Shown: positions 27,167 to 35,421 of the stretch, piece after piece | How the letters are laid out: each line of letters opens with the position of its first letter | Position numbering within the stretch: the stretch's first letter is position 1 | NCBI RefSeq assembly: GCF_003634695.1 | Contig: NZ_RBWV01000015.1 | Location: forward strand, 1-64,000 | DNA length: 64,000 nt | Direction of reading: 5' to 3' | Source of the DNA: Motilibacter peucedani | GTDB taxonomy: Bacteria; Actinomycetota; Actinomycetes; Motilibacterales; Motilibacteraceae | Notes under the pieces: model-generated | Told to the model about the DNA's origin: nothing | The model's database searches: none | The model's input: only the letters and a program-made list of their open reading frames with translations | Made by a program: the position numbers and the translations under genes

Positions 27167-28051
27167 TCAGTTCTTGACGGCACCGAGCGTCATGCCGGCG
27201 ACGAACTGTCGCTGCATCCAGACGTAGACGGCGATCACGGGGACGACGGACATGACCAGGCCGGCCGTGAGCACCGGCCAGTTGGTGGAGTACTGGCCTA
27301 CGATCGCGAAGAGCACCGGCTGCAGGGTCAGCTTGCCCGGGTCGCGCAGGACGGTGTTGGCGTAGAGGAACTCGTTCCAGGTGGCGAGGAACTGGAAGAT
27401 CGTCACGGTCGCCAGTCCCGGGCGGGTCAGGGGCAGGATGACCCGCCAGAAGACCTGGAACTCGCTGGCCCCGTCGATGCGGGCGGCCTGCGCCAGCTCG
27501 CGCGGCAGCGTCTCGAAGAACGCCCGCATGAGGAACATCGCGAACGGCGCCGAGCCGCTGACGTAGAGGACGACGAGGCCGAGCTGCGAGTCGAGCAGGC
27601 CGAACTTCTTCAGCTGCAAGTAGAGCGGCAGGATCAGCGCAGTCGCCGGCATCATCAGCGTCGTGAGCAGCAGCAGGTAGATCACGTTCTTGAACGGGAA
27701 GCTGAGCTGGGCGAAGGCGTAGCCGCTCAGCGAGGCGAACAGCAGCACCAGCACGACTGTCGCAACCGTGATCCACAGGCTGGCCAGGAAGTGCGACGGG
27801 AAGTCCGTCGAGCTCCACACCTCGCGGTAGGCGTCGAAGGACACGTGCTTCGGCCACAGCCCACCCGTGAAGACGTCGTTCGACGGGCGCAGCGAGGTGA
27901 GCACCATCCAGATCAGCGGGAAGGCGATGACCACGCAGACGACGCCGAGGACGACCGCCGTGACCAGCCGGGCGACCGGTCGCTTGCGCCGTCGGGCCGC
28001 GCCGGGCTCGGCAGTCGTCGGGCGAGGACGTGCCTGGACCGAGGTGCTCAT
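27167..28051 (-). CDS. Sugar ABC transporter permease (MalG/CUT1 type)
   Basis: A 294-residue membrane protein with six hydrophobic segments. The EAA loop that contacts the ATPase is present, ELAQAARIDGASEFQVFWRV followed by LPLTRPG. The N-terminus is basic and Pro/Ala rich. ATG 28051 overlaps the preceding permease stop (ATGA). Together with the 28048-28998 permease it forms the membrane channel of a carbohydrate importer of the CUT1 family. No ATPase is encoded here, so a shared MsmK-type ATPase elsewhere is expected. Confidence 0.93.
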   Translation of the reverse strand: MSTSVQARPRPTTAEPGAARRRKRPVARLVTAVVLGVVCVVIAFPLIWMVLTSLRPSNDVFTGGLWPKHVSFDAYREVWSSTDFPSHFLASLWITVATVVLVLLFASLSGYAFAQLSFPFKNVIYLLLLTTLMMPATALILPLYLQLKKFGLLDSQLGLVVLYVSGSAPFAMFLMRAFFETLPRELAQAARIDGASEFQVFWRVILPLTRPGLATVTIFQFLATWNEFLYANTVLRDPGKLTLQPVLFAIVGQYSTNWPVLTAGLVMSVVPVIAVYVWMQRQFVAGMTLGAVKN

Positions 28052-28998
28052 CGCGCCGCCCTCCGGTTGAGCAGGATCTGGACGACGACCGCCGCGGTGC
28101 ACAGCAGCAGCACCACGACGCTCATCGCGCTGGCGTAGCCGAACTGCGGGACCGCTCCCGACGTGGTGCCGAACGCCAGCCCGTAGAGCCGGGTGCCGAG
28201 CACCTCGCTCGCGTGGTTGGGGCCGCCCTGAGTCATGACGTAGATCAGGTCGAAGGCCTTGAAGCCGTTGATGAGGTTGAGGCTGATGACGATGCCGGTC
28301 ACCAGTCGCAGCCCCGGCACGGTGACGTAGCGGAACTGCGGCCAGGCGCCGGCGCCGTCGACCTCGGCCGCCTCGTAGAGCGTGGGGTCGATGCCCTGCA
28401 GGCCGGCGAAGAAGATGAGCATGTTGAGGCCGAGCGCCTGCCAGAGGGACACCACCATGATGGCCGGCAGCGCGGTGGAGCTCTCGCCCAGCCAGCTGTG
28501 CGTCAGCGAGTCGAGCCCGATGCCGTCGAGCAGCTTGTTGAGCAGGCCCAGGTTCGGGTCGAGCACCAGCTTCCAGATCACGCCGCTGACCACGAACGAC
28601 ACGACTCCGGGGATGAAGAGCAGGGTCCGCGCGGCGATGCCGAAGCGTCGCCAGGTGGCGTTCACCAGGACGGCCACGAGCAGCGGCAGCACCGTCTGCA
28701 GCACCGTCGTCACCGCCGCGAAGACCAGCGTGTTGCGGAACGCCTGGCGCGCGACCGTGTCGTCGAACATGCGGTGGTAGTTGTGGAAGCCGGTCCAGCT
28801 GGGTGAGCCGAACCCGCTCCACGTCGTGAACCCGAGGTAGACCGAGCGGACGATCGGGTAGCCGACGAAGACGAGGAACAGCAGGACCGTCGGCAGGATG
28901 AACAGGTAGCCCGCGAGCATCTCGGGCCGGTGCCGCTTCGACAGCATCCGCAGCCGCGGACGGTGCGCCGCGCCCGGTGCCAGTGTCTGGGAGGCCAT
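28048..28998 (-). CDS. Sugar ABC transporter permease (MalF/CUT1 type)
   Basis: A 316-residue polytopic permease. Its first hydrophobic segment (GYLFILPTVLLFLVFVGYP) is typical of the MalF group, and the EAA loop is YEAAEVDGAGAWPQFRYVT. It pairs with the overlapping MalG-type gene and the binding protein 13 bases upstream. The N-terminal cytoplasmic stretch is basic. Substrate specificity follows from the binding protein and is not known; the GH1 enzyme suggests a beta-glucoside or oligosaccharide. Confidence 0.93.
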   Translation of the reverse strand: MASQTLAPGAAHRPRLRMLSKRHRPEMLAGYLFILPTVLLFLVFVGYPIVRSVYLGFTTWSGFGSPSWTGFHNYHRMFDDTVARQAFRNTLVFAAVTTVLQTVLPLLVAVLVNATWRRFGIAARTLLFIPGVVSFVVSGVIWKLVLDPNLGLLNKLLDGIGLDSLTHSWLGESSTALPAIMVVSLWQALGLNMLIFFAGLQGIDPTLYEAAEVDGAGAWPQFRYVTVPGLRLVTGIVISLNLINGFKAFDLIYVMTQGGPNHASEVLGTRLYGLAFGTTSGAVPQFGYASAMSVVVLLLCTAAVVVQILLNRRAAR

Positions 28999-29011
28999 GG
29001 CGGTCCGTCCG

Positions 29012-30388
29012 CTAGCCGCGGACGTTCTTCACCGCCTCCTGCATCTTCTTCGCCACGTCCGCGGGGTCGCCCGACCCGTCGTAGATGCTCGCGAGCGGGC
29101 CGCCCGCCTCGCTGGAGCCGTTGCCGAAGGGGATGTGGGGCACTCCGTTGCCGGCGATGAGCCACGAGGTCATCTGCTTGAGCACGGGGTTGGACACCTT
29201 CTCGGCCGCCGACTGGGTCGAGGGCATGCTGTTGCTGTTGTTCATCGTGGTCGCGTATTGCTCCGGCGAGTAGATGAACTTGACGAACTCGAGCGCGGCG
29301 TCCTTGTTCTTGCTCGTCTCGCTCACCGCCAGACCGGCCCCTGCCTGGTTGGCCGTGTAGTGCTTGGCACCGGGCTTGAGCGCAGGGGTCTGCATCACCT
29401 TCACCTTGTCGGCGAAGCCCTTGGGTGCGTTGGTGATGAGGTCCTGCGGCGTCCATGAGCCGTTGAAGAGCATCGCCGAGCCGCCGGTGTAGAACAGCTG
29501 CTCGGCCTGGTCGCCCGCCGTGCCGTTCACACCCGGCTGGAATACCTTCGCCTTCACGAGCTTCTGCAGCAAGGTGAGCGCGTCGATGACGGGTTGGTCG
29601 GTGTAGGACACGCCGTCGAGCTGGTCGAGCTTGAGGTAGTAGGTCGGGTCGTCGGTGACCTGCGCGAGCAGCGGGAGGAAGAAGTCGAGCCCGCTCGTCG
29701 AGGGGTTGGCCGAGACGGTGACGGCCGCCTTGCCCGTCTTGCCGATCTTCGCCGCTGCGGCGATGAGGTCGTCCCACGTCTCCGGCTCGCCCTGCACGCC
29801 GGCCGCGCTGAGCATGTCGGGGTTGTAGAAGATGCCGAACGTCTGCGCCATCCAGCCCAGCGCGTACTGCTTGCCTTCGAGGGTGTACTCGTCGCGGGTG
29901 GACTTGAAGAAGTCGGCCAGGAAGTCGTCGCCCAGCTCCTTCTTCAGGTCGGCCGACACACCCTGCTGGCCGTAGGTCAGCGCGCGGATGTGCGGTGCGA
30001 AGATCTCCGGCGGGTTGCCGGCCGAGACCGCCGCCGCGAGGGCGGGCAGGAACTGGTCAGGGGTGCCGAAGATGCGGTTCTCGACGGTGATGTTGGGGTT
30101 CTTGGCCTGGAACTCACTGATGAGCCGCGGGAACTCCTTCTGCTGCTGGGTGTACCAGGTCCACACGCGCACGGTCGCCTTCTTGCCTCCGCCGCTCCCG
30201 CCCACCGCCGCCGAGCTCGAACCGCTCGAGCTGGCGCTGCCGGACGAGCTGCCGCCGCACGCGGCGAGCAGAGGGCTGACACCCATGGCTGCTGCGCCCA
30301 GTGAGCCGAGCTTCAGCAGGGTGCGGCGGCTCATCGGCGCCGACGCGGGCGCCGAGCCGGTCTGCTCAGGGGTCTGCTGGTCGGACAT
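29012..30388 (-). CDS. Extracellular solute-binding lipoprotein of the sugar importer
   Basis: A 458-residue family-1 solute-binding protein. The N-terminus has SRRTLLKLG, a Tat-like twin-arginine pattern, then a hydrophobic stretch and a lipobox, LAAC at about residues 42-45, followed by a Gly/Ser-rich linker. It would be exported, lipid-anchored and capture the glycoside for the two permeases. ATG 30388 has GAGGAG six bases ahead; the frame is open upstream without conserved sequence. It is the first gene of the operon, and its promoter lies at 30453-30483. Confidence 0.92.
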   Translation of the reverse strand: MSDQQTPEQTGSAPASAPMSRRTLLKLGSLGAAAMGVSPLLAACGGSSSGSASSSGSSSAAVGGSGGGKKATVRVWTWYTQQQKEFPRLISEFQAKNPNITVENRIFGTPDQFLPALAAAVSAGNPPEIFAPHIRALTYGQQGVSADLKKELGDDFLADFFKSTRDEYTLEGKQYALGWMAQTFGIFYNPDMLSAAGVQGEPETWDDLIAAAAKIGKTGKAAVTVSANPSTSGLDFFLPLLAQVTDDPTYYLKLDQLDGVSYTDQPVIDALTLLQKLVKAKVFQPGVNGTAGDQAEQLFYTGGSAMLFNGSWTPQDLITNAPKGFADKVKVMQTPALKPGAKHYTANQAGAGLAVSETSKNKDAALEFVKFIYSPEQYATTMNNSNSMPSTQSAAEKVSNPVLKQMTSWLIAGNGVPHIPFGNGSSEAGGPLASIYDGSGDPADVAKKMQEAVKNVRG

Positions 30389-30452
30389 GCACATCTCCTC
30401 GTCGAGAGCGCCCGCGGCCGGGTGGTGAGCGGGCTCGTCCTGTCGTGCCGCC

Positions 30453-30483
30453 AACCTACTCAAAGTAAGAAAGTACCTGTCAA
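30453..30483 (-). promoter_or_regulatory. Promoter with AT-rich repeat (candidate ROK operator) for the glycoside operon
   Basis: On the minus strand TTGACA (30483-30478) is a perfect -35 hexamer. TAGGTT (30458-30453) is a TANNNT -10, with a 19-base spacer. The spacer carries the direct repeat AAAGTA-AG-AAAGTA (plus strand 30462-30475), a conspicuous AT-rich island in GC-rich DNA. A repressor bound between -35 and -10 would block transcription. The operon's own ROK protein is the obvious candidate. The spacer is longer than ideal, which would fit a controlled promoter. Confidence 0.55.
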
Positions 30484-30587
30484 GGTCTCGTTACCGGCTT
30501 GTGACCGCGTCGCCGACGTCATCTGCTCTGCGTATGGCAGTCATCCGGGCGGCGGCTGCAGGCACGATTGGCCAGGGGGTCGACGCG

Positions 30588-30593
30588 TACGCT
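30588..30593 (+). promoter_or_regulatory. Leaderless -10 box for the zinc alcohol dehydrogenase
   Basis: TACGCT is followed by six bases and ATG 30600, predicting transcription starting at or beside the start codon. No ribosome binding site is present. No matching -35 was found. Confidence 0.5.
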
Positions 30594-30599
30594 GCCGCC

Positions 30600-31646
30600 A
30601 TGGACGGCGCGACCATGCCAGCCGTGCGCTGGCACGCGCGCGGCGACGTACGCGTCGAGCAGGTGCCCGCCGCCCCGGCCCCCGGCGCAGGTGAGGTACG
30701 CGTGCGAGTGGCCTTCTGTGGCATCTGTGGATCCGACGTGCACGAGTACCTGCACGGTCCGTTCACCATCCCGACCCGGCCGCACCCCACGACGGGTGCC
30801 ATGGCACCGATCGTCCTGGGGCACGAGGTGTCCGGGTGGGTCGACACCGTCGGGTCGGGTGTCAGCGGGCTCGCCGTCGGAGACGTGGTGGCGCTGAACG
30901 CGTTGCTGCCGTGCGGACGCTGCCCCCAGTGCGCCGCAGGGGCGCCGCACCTCTGCCTGCAGCTCGGTCACATCGGCATGTCAGCCGACGGTGGGCTGGC
31001 CGAAGCCCTCACCGTGCCGGCGGCGATGGTGGTCGCGGCCCCTCCGGGCATGGCGCCGCAGCTGGCGGCGCTGGGTGAGCCCTTCGCTGTCGCGCTCCAC
31101 GCCCTGCGGCTCGCGGGCAGCCCTGTCGGCAGGCGGTGCACCGTCGTGGGGTCGGGCACCATCGGGCTGTGTGTCGCACTGCTGCTCGTCGACGCGGGCA
31201 ACGAGGTGACGGTGCTCGACGTGGCCGAGGAGCGGCTCGCCCATGCGGCGTCGCTCGGTCTCGACGCGCGGCCGGTGGACGAGGGCGTCCGCGGCGGCGC
31301 GTCGGTCGTGCTCGAGTGCTCCGGTGCGGCGCCGGCGGTGTCCGCCGCCGTGGGCCTCGCCGAGCCGGGCGGCACGGTGGTGCTCCTCGGCCTGCCCGAA
31401 CGGCCGGTCGAGCTCGACGTCACCGACGTGGTGCTCCGCGAGGTCCACGTGGTGGGGAGCATGTCGCACCTCGCCGACGCCGACCTCGCTCCTGCGCTGG
31501 CCTTCCTCGCCCGCAACGCCGAGCTCGCCGCGAAGGTCGTCACGGCGGTAGTGCCGCTCGACGCCGCCGTGAGCGGTGGGCTCGAGGCGCTGGTCGGGTC
31601 CGACCGTGCCCGGCACGCGAAGATCCTCGTCGCGGTCGGCGCCTGA
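30600..31646 (+). CDS. Zinc-dependent alcohol/polyol dehydrogenase (MDR family)
   Basis: A 348-residue medium-chain dehydrogenase. The catalytic zinc Cys is in CGICGSDVHEY and the GHE motif in VLGHEVSGWV. Four structural-zinc cysteines occur around CGRCPQCAAGAPHLC. The NAD-binding GSGTIG is near residue 182. It resembles butanediol, threonine or sorbitol dehydrogenases; the substrate is not known. The ATG at 30600 is six bases after TACGCT; ATG 30615 is an alternative. It is divergent from the glycoside operon, with 211 bases between the starts, and convergent with the LysR gene. Confidence 0.87.
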   Translation: MDGATMPAVRWHARGDVRVEQVPAAPAPGAGEVRVRVAFCGICGSDVHEYLHGPFTIPTRPHPTTGAMAPIVLGHEVSGWVDTVGSGVSGLAVGDVVALNALLPCGRCPQCAAGAPHLCLQLGHIGMSADGGLAEALTVPAAMVVAAPPGMAPQLAALGEPFAVALHALRLAGSPVGRRCTVVGSGTIGLCVALLLVDAGNEVTVLDVAEERLAHAASLGLDARPVDEGVRGGASVVLECSGAAPAVSAAVGLAEPGGTVVLLGLPERPVELDVTDVVLREVHVVGSMSHLADADLAPALAFLARNAELAAKVVTAVVPLDAAVSGGLEALVGSDRARHAKILVAVGA

Positions 31647-31655
31647 CCGTCAGGC
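31641..31655. terminator. Palindrome spanning the convergent dehydrogenase/LysR stops
   Basis: GCCTGAC-C-GTCAGGC is a perfect inverted repeat with a one-base centre. It contains both stop codons (TGA 31644-31646 and, on minus, 31652-31650). It may act as a bidirectional 3' end structure, though the centre is too short for a relaxed hairpin loop and there is no T-tract. Confidence 0.35.
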
Positions 31656-32603
31656 GGGCGCCCCGCCGTCGCGCTCCCACGGCCATCGCGGCACGGGCAG
31701 CGAGGTCAGCACCTCGCGCACCGCGGCGGCGGCAGGGGAAGGCGGGGTGTCGGTGCGCCACCACAGCGCGACCTGCCGGGTCATCGGCACGTCGACGATC
31801 GGCGCCAGCGCCACTCCGTCGAGGTTCGCCGTGGTCATGGCCAGCGCGTTGGTGACGCCGACACCGAGACCGTGGCGCACGATCGACACCAGCGTCTGCG
31901 GCTGGTTGGTCTGGAACGCGATCGTCGGCGCGAGCCCGGCCTGCGCGAAGGCGAGGTTCGTCTCGAACTGGCGGCCCCCGGCACCCGTCTCGCCGATCGT
32001 GACCAGGGGCTGCGACGCCAGCTCGCGCAAGGTCATCGGCTTCGACGGCCGAGTGGCATCGAGTGGCATCACCGCGACGAGCGGCTCCTGCCACAGCACG
32101 GTGCTCGCCAGCCGGTCGTCCGACACCAGCGGCAGGACCGGCCGGATGGCGAGGTCGACCTCGCCGTGCGACAGCGACGTGCCGAGCGCGAGGCTTGGCC
32201 CCTCGCGTAGCACGAGGGAGAGGCTGGGGTGCGTCTGCGCCAGCCGTCGCACGGCGGGCGGGAAGAGGAAGGCAGCGGCGCTCGGGTAGGCGCCGAGGCG
32301 TACCTCGCCGCGCAGCGGGCCCTGCGCGCCGGAGGTCACCTCGGCGAACAACGTCATGCGTGCCAACACTTCTTCAGCGTGCGGCAGCAGCGCCCGTCCT
32401 TCGGGCGTGAGCGCGACGGGCTGCACCGTGCGGTCGAAGAGCCGGGCTCCCAGCGCGTGCTCCAGCTCGGCGACGTGGGTGCTCACCCGCGGCTGGGAGC
32501 GGTAGAGCGACTTGGCAGCCGCGGAGAAACCGCCCTCGCGGGCGACGGCCACGAAGCTCGCGACCCACTCGAGGCGCAGGCCGGCAGCCCTCGACGGCTC
32601 CAT
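31650..32603 (-). CDS. LysR-family transcriptional regulator
   Basis: A 317-residue LysR protein. The N-terminal winged helix (about 10-70) has WVASFVAVAREGGFSAAAKSL and LYRSQPRVSTHVAELEHALG, then LFDRT. The periplasmic-binding-like effector domain covers about 95-300. ATG 32603 follows GAGGAGGG; the GTG five codons earlier would overlap that signal. It is convergent with the dehydrogenase at 30600. LysR proteins usually control a neighbouring divergent gene; here the divergent gene is the small protein at 32705, so the target is uncertain. Confidence 0.88.
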   Translation of the reverse strand: MEPSRAAGLRLEWVASFVAVAREGGFSAAAKSLYRSQPRVSTHVAELEHALGARLFDRTVQPVALTPEGRALLPHAEEVLARMTLFAEVTSGAQGPLRGEVRLGAYPSAAAFLFPPAVRRLAQTHPSLSLVLREGPSLALGTSLSHGEVDLAIRPVLPLVSDDRLASTVLWQEPLVAVMPLDATRPSKPMTLRELASQPLVTIGETGAGGRQFETNLAFAQAGLAPTIAFQTNQPQTLVSIVRHGLGVGVTNALAMTTANLDGVALAPIVDVPMTRQVALWWRTDTPPSPAAAAVREVLTSLPVPRWPWERDGGAPA

Positions 32604-32704
32604 CGGCCCTCCTCGCACGCGGTCCCCGGTGGGTCACGCTACCGGTCGCAGGCCTGTGGACAAGCGCAGCGGAGCGCCCCCGTCCTCCGGCAGGATCCCG
32701 GCCC

Positions 32705-32965
32705 ATGGACGACCTCCCTCTTCCCCCTGCTGACCGGATCGCCGACGACCACGCCCTGCTCCAGCTCGCCACCTGGCTGGCCGAGGACTGCGCGCCCGGT
32801 CGCGGCGTCGTCGCGGTGCTGTGCCGACCGGGTCCTGCGGCGGTCGGCGCGGACGACCGGGCCTGGGACCAGCAGCTCCGCGCGCAGCGGCGCGCGCGGG
32901 TCCGCGGCGTGTTCGTGGCCGCGGGCGGCACCGTGCGCCCGCTGACCCTCGACGACGCTGCCTGA
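32705..32965 (+). CDS. Small hypothetical protein (86 residues)
   Basis: Not recognised. It starts MDDLPLPPADRIADDHALL, has a hydrophobic patch GVVAVLCRPG and ends TVRPLTLDDAA. It is acidic and soluble, with third-position G/C typical of real genes here. ATG 32705 lies eight bases after a CAGGAT -10-like box and has no ribosome binding site. It is divergent from the LysR gene, with 101 bases between the starts. It could be a chance frame. Confidence 0.45.
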   Translation: MDDLPLPPADRIADDHALLQLATWLAEDCAPGRGVVAVLCRPGPAAVGADDRAWDQQLRAQRRARVRGVFVAAGGTVRPLTLDDAA

Positions 32966-32995
32966 GCGCGGGGTCCGCGTCGAGCGGGGGCGCGC

Positions 32996-33502
32996 TCAGC
33001 GGATGAACTGCGTGACGTAGTCCGCGCCGAGCCCGTTGGCGGTGTAGTGCGCGCGGCACATGTCGATCTTGGTGAACGTGTCCTCGTAGCCGACCTGGTG
33101 GCCGTCCTCGTCGAGGTAGATCATCGCGCCGAGGATGTTGAAGAACGTCACCATCTCGGTGCAGTGCTCGGGCACGCGCAGGGTGTGGATCTCGCCCGGC
33201 GGCTCGTAGACGAACGAGCCCTGGTCGGCTACCCAGTCGTGCTCGTCGTACTGCCACGTGCCGCGCACCACGTACCCCACGACCGCGCCGGGGTGCCGGT
33301 GGCGCGAGACGATGCCCGCCTTGGTGACCCGGAGCAGGTTGCACCACTGACCCGTCACGGTGTTGAGCAGCAGGGGGCGGAACCACACGTCCGGCGCCTG
33401 CGGCACCCACACCCGCGGGTCCTCGGGCTCGGCGGGCACCGCGATCTCGGGCGGGTAGTCCGTCGACACAGGCACCAGGGGGCCCAGCTCGTCCGTCGTC
33501 AT
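32996..33502 (-). CDS. Cupin protein of the 2,4'-dihydroxyacetophenone dioxygenase-like family
   Basis: A 168-residue single-domain cupin. Metal-ligand histidines are in SRHRHPGAV and EIHTLRVPEH, in the usual cupin motif 1 and 2 positions. The family name comes from an enzyme that cleaves a C-C bond of a hydroxylated acetophenone, but most members are uncharacterised, so activity on an aromatic ketone is only a possibility. The SDR gene ends 31 bases upstream on the same strand, suggesting cotranscription. Confidence 0.75.
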   Translation of the reverse strand: MTTDELGPLVPVSTDYPPEIAVPAEPEDPRVWVPQAPDVWFRPLLLNTVTGQWCNLLRVTKAGIVSRHRHPGAVVGYVVRGTWQYDEHDWVADQGSFVYEPPGEIHTLRVPEHCTEMVTFFNILGAMIYLDEDGHQVGYEDTFTKIDMCRAHYTANGLGADYVTQFIR

Positions 33503-33533
33503 CGTCGTGGCTCTCTCTCGTGGGGATGGTGGG

Positions 33534-34250
33534 TCAGGCTGCGAGGTAGCCGCCGTCGACCGGCAGCACCACGCCGGTGACGAAGGCGGCGTCGGGGCCG
33601 GCGAGGAACGCCACCGCGCCGGCGACGTCCTCGGGGTCCCCCCAGCGACGCATGGGTGTGCGCTCCAGGATGCGCCGGTCGGTGTCGGGGTCCTCTCGGG
33701 CGCCGCGGGAGAGCTCGGTGCGGATCCAGCCGGGTGCGACGGCGTTGACGCGTACGCCCTCGGCCGCCCACGCGACCGCCAGCGACTTGGTCAGCTGGGC
33801 GACGCCGCCCTTGCTGGCGGTGTAGGCCGGCACCAGCGGCCCGCCGAAGAAGCTCAGCATCGAGGCGAGGTTGACGATCGAGCCGCCCGAGGCGGCGAGC
33901 AGAGGACGGGCCGCGACGCAGGCGCGCATCGTGCCGATGAGGTTGACCTCGAGGACGGCGCCGAACACCGCCGGGTCGAACTCCGAGCCGCGGCGGATGA
34001 CGCCGGCCGCGTTGACCAGCACGTCGAGCCGGGGCAGTCCGCCCAGCAGCTCCTCGACCGCCCCCGGCTCCGTCACGTCGAGCTCCACGGCGCGGAGGCC
34101 CGGCGGCGCCTGTGCGCTGGCCAGCCCCGCGACGAGGACGTCGGCCCCGTCGGCGGCGAACCGTGTGGCGACCGCGGCGCCGATGCCGCTGGTGCCGCCG
34201 ACGACCGCGACCCGTCGACCTGCGAACGCCTGCCCCGCACCCTCGGCCAC
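33534..34250 (-). CDS. Short-chain dehydrogenase/reductase
   Basis: A 238-residue SDR with the cofactor motif GGTSGIG near residue 16, NAAG around residue 79, a catalytic Ser in NLASMLS, and YTASKGG with the catalytic Tyr and Lys. The C-terminal VTGVVLPVDGGY is typical of the classical group. GTG 34250 is selected because GAGGAGG lies eight bases upstream; the frame is open to 34340 without conserved sequence. It is followed by the cupin gene, so the two may act on the same metabolite. Confidence 0.87.
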   Translation of the reverse strand: MAEGAGQAFAGRRVAVVGGTSGIGAAVATRFAADGADVLVAGLASAQAPPGLRAVELDVTEPGAVEELLGGLPRLDVLVNAAGVIRRGSEFDPAVFGAVLEVNLIGTMRACVAARPLLAASGGSIVNLASMLSFFGGPLVPAYTASKGGVAQLTKSLAVAWAAEGVRVNAVAPGWIRTELSRGAREDPDTDRRILERTPMRRWGDPEDVAGAVAFLAGPDAAFVTGVVLPVDGGYLAA

Positions 34251-34370
34251 CGCGTACACCTCCTCGTCATGCAGCCCCGCGACCCTCGCCGTGCGCGGTC
34301 GCCATGGTGCTGCGCGGAGGACGTCAGGAGGCAGCAGCATCCGGACCGGGGATGGGAGGCATCCGGATCA

Positions 34371-35333
34371 TCAGGCCACGCCAGACCTCCGGCTGAACGT
34401 CGCGCGGTAGTCGCGGGGCGAGAGGCCGACGCTGCGAGAGAAGTGCGTACGCATCGCGACGGCCGATCCGAACCCCGCCCGGTCGGCGACGGCCTCGACG
34501 GGCAGGTCGGTCGTCTCGAGCAGGCGCTGGGCCAGGAGGGTGCGCTGCTGCAGCAGCCACTGCACGGTGCTTGTGCCGACGCTGGCCCGGAAGCGCCGGG
34601 TGAACGTGCGCCGGCTCATGAACGCGCGCGCCGCCAGGTCATCGACGCCGAGGGGGCGGTCGAGGTGCTCGAGCGCCCAGGTCATCGCCTGGCTGACCCG
34701 GTCGTCCTCGGCATCGTCGGCGACCGGGGTCTCGATGAACTGGGCCTGCCCGCCCGAGCGGTGCGGGGCCACGACCATCCCGCGGGCCACCGCGTTGGCG
34801 GCCTCGGCGCCGTCGAGCTGGCGGCGCAGGTGCAGGCACAGGTCGATCGCCGCAGCCGTACCGGCCGCCGTCAGCACGTCGCCTTCGTCGACGAAGAGCA
34901 CTTCGGGGACGACCTCGACCTGCGGGTGCAGGCGCGCGAGCCGCTCGGTGTAGTGCCAGTGCGTCGTCGCCCGCCGCCCGTCGAGCAGGCCCGCCTCGGC
35001 GAGCACGAAGGTGCCGCCGCAGCAGCCGGCGATGCGCGCCCCCGCCGCGTGAGCCGTGCGCACGGCGTCGAGCACGGCGGGCGGCACGGGCTCCTGCGCG
35101 TGCAGCGACCACGGCACGACCACCAGATCCGCTCCCGCCAGGGCGTCGAGGCCGAGCGGCACCTCGACGCGCATCCCCTCCCGCGTCACGACCGCGCCCG
35201 GGCGCTCGGTCACGACGCGCACCTCGTGGGCGGGCACCTGCGGCGCCGACTGGCGAGGGCCGAACACCTCTCCGGCGATGGACAGGTGGAACAGCGGGAC
35301 TCCCGGCAGTGCGAGCACGACGACGACGGACAT
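34371..35333 (-). CDS. GlxA-family AraC transcriptional regulator
   Basis: A 320-residue protein with an N-terminal DJ-1/PfpI-like domain (about 1-185) and a C-terminal AraC double helix-turn-helix (about 215-315; FMSRRTFTRRFRASVG, then AVADRAGFGSAVAMRTHFSRS). The nucleophile-elbow region reads AGCCGGTFVLAEAG. Such regulators often activate nearby catabolic genes, so the SDR-cupin pair immediately downstream is a likely target. ATG 35333 is six bases after CACACT on the minus strand, suggesting a leaderless message. Confidence 0.9.
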   Translation of the reverse strand: MSVVVVLALPGVPLFHLSIAGEVFGPRQSAPQVPAHEVRVVTERPGAVVTREGMRVEVPLGLDALAGADLVVVPWSLHAQEPVPPAVLDAVRTAHAAGARIAGCCGGTFVLAEAGLLDGRRATTHWHYTERLARLHPQVEVVPEVLFVDEGDVLTAAGTAAAIDLCLHLRRQLDGAEAANAVARGMVVAPHRSGGQAQFIETPVADDAEDDRVSQAMTWALEHLDRPLGVDDLAARAFMSRRTFTRRFRASVGTSTVQWLLQQRTLLAQRLLETTDLPVEAVADRAGFGSAVAMRTHFSRSVGLSPRDYRATFSRRSGVA

Positions 35334-35421
35334 GGGTGCAGTGTGCCGGTGGCCCGATCAGAGCGCAAGGTCGCCCGCAGGCCACTTCTCGACAGCGGTC
35401 GAGGCCGCGACGATCGGTGCC

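Noticed and set aside
34337-34378. Repeated GCATCCGGA motif between GlxA and SDR genes
   Set aside because: Short, self-complementary words in a GC-rich context; no stable terminator geometry or T-tract.
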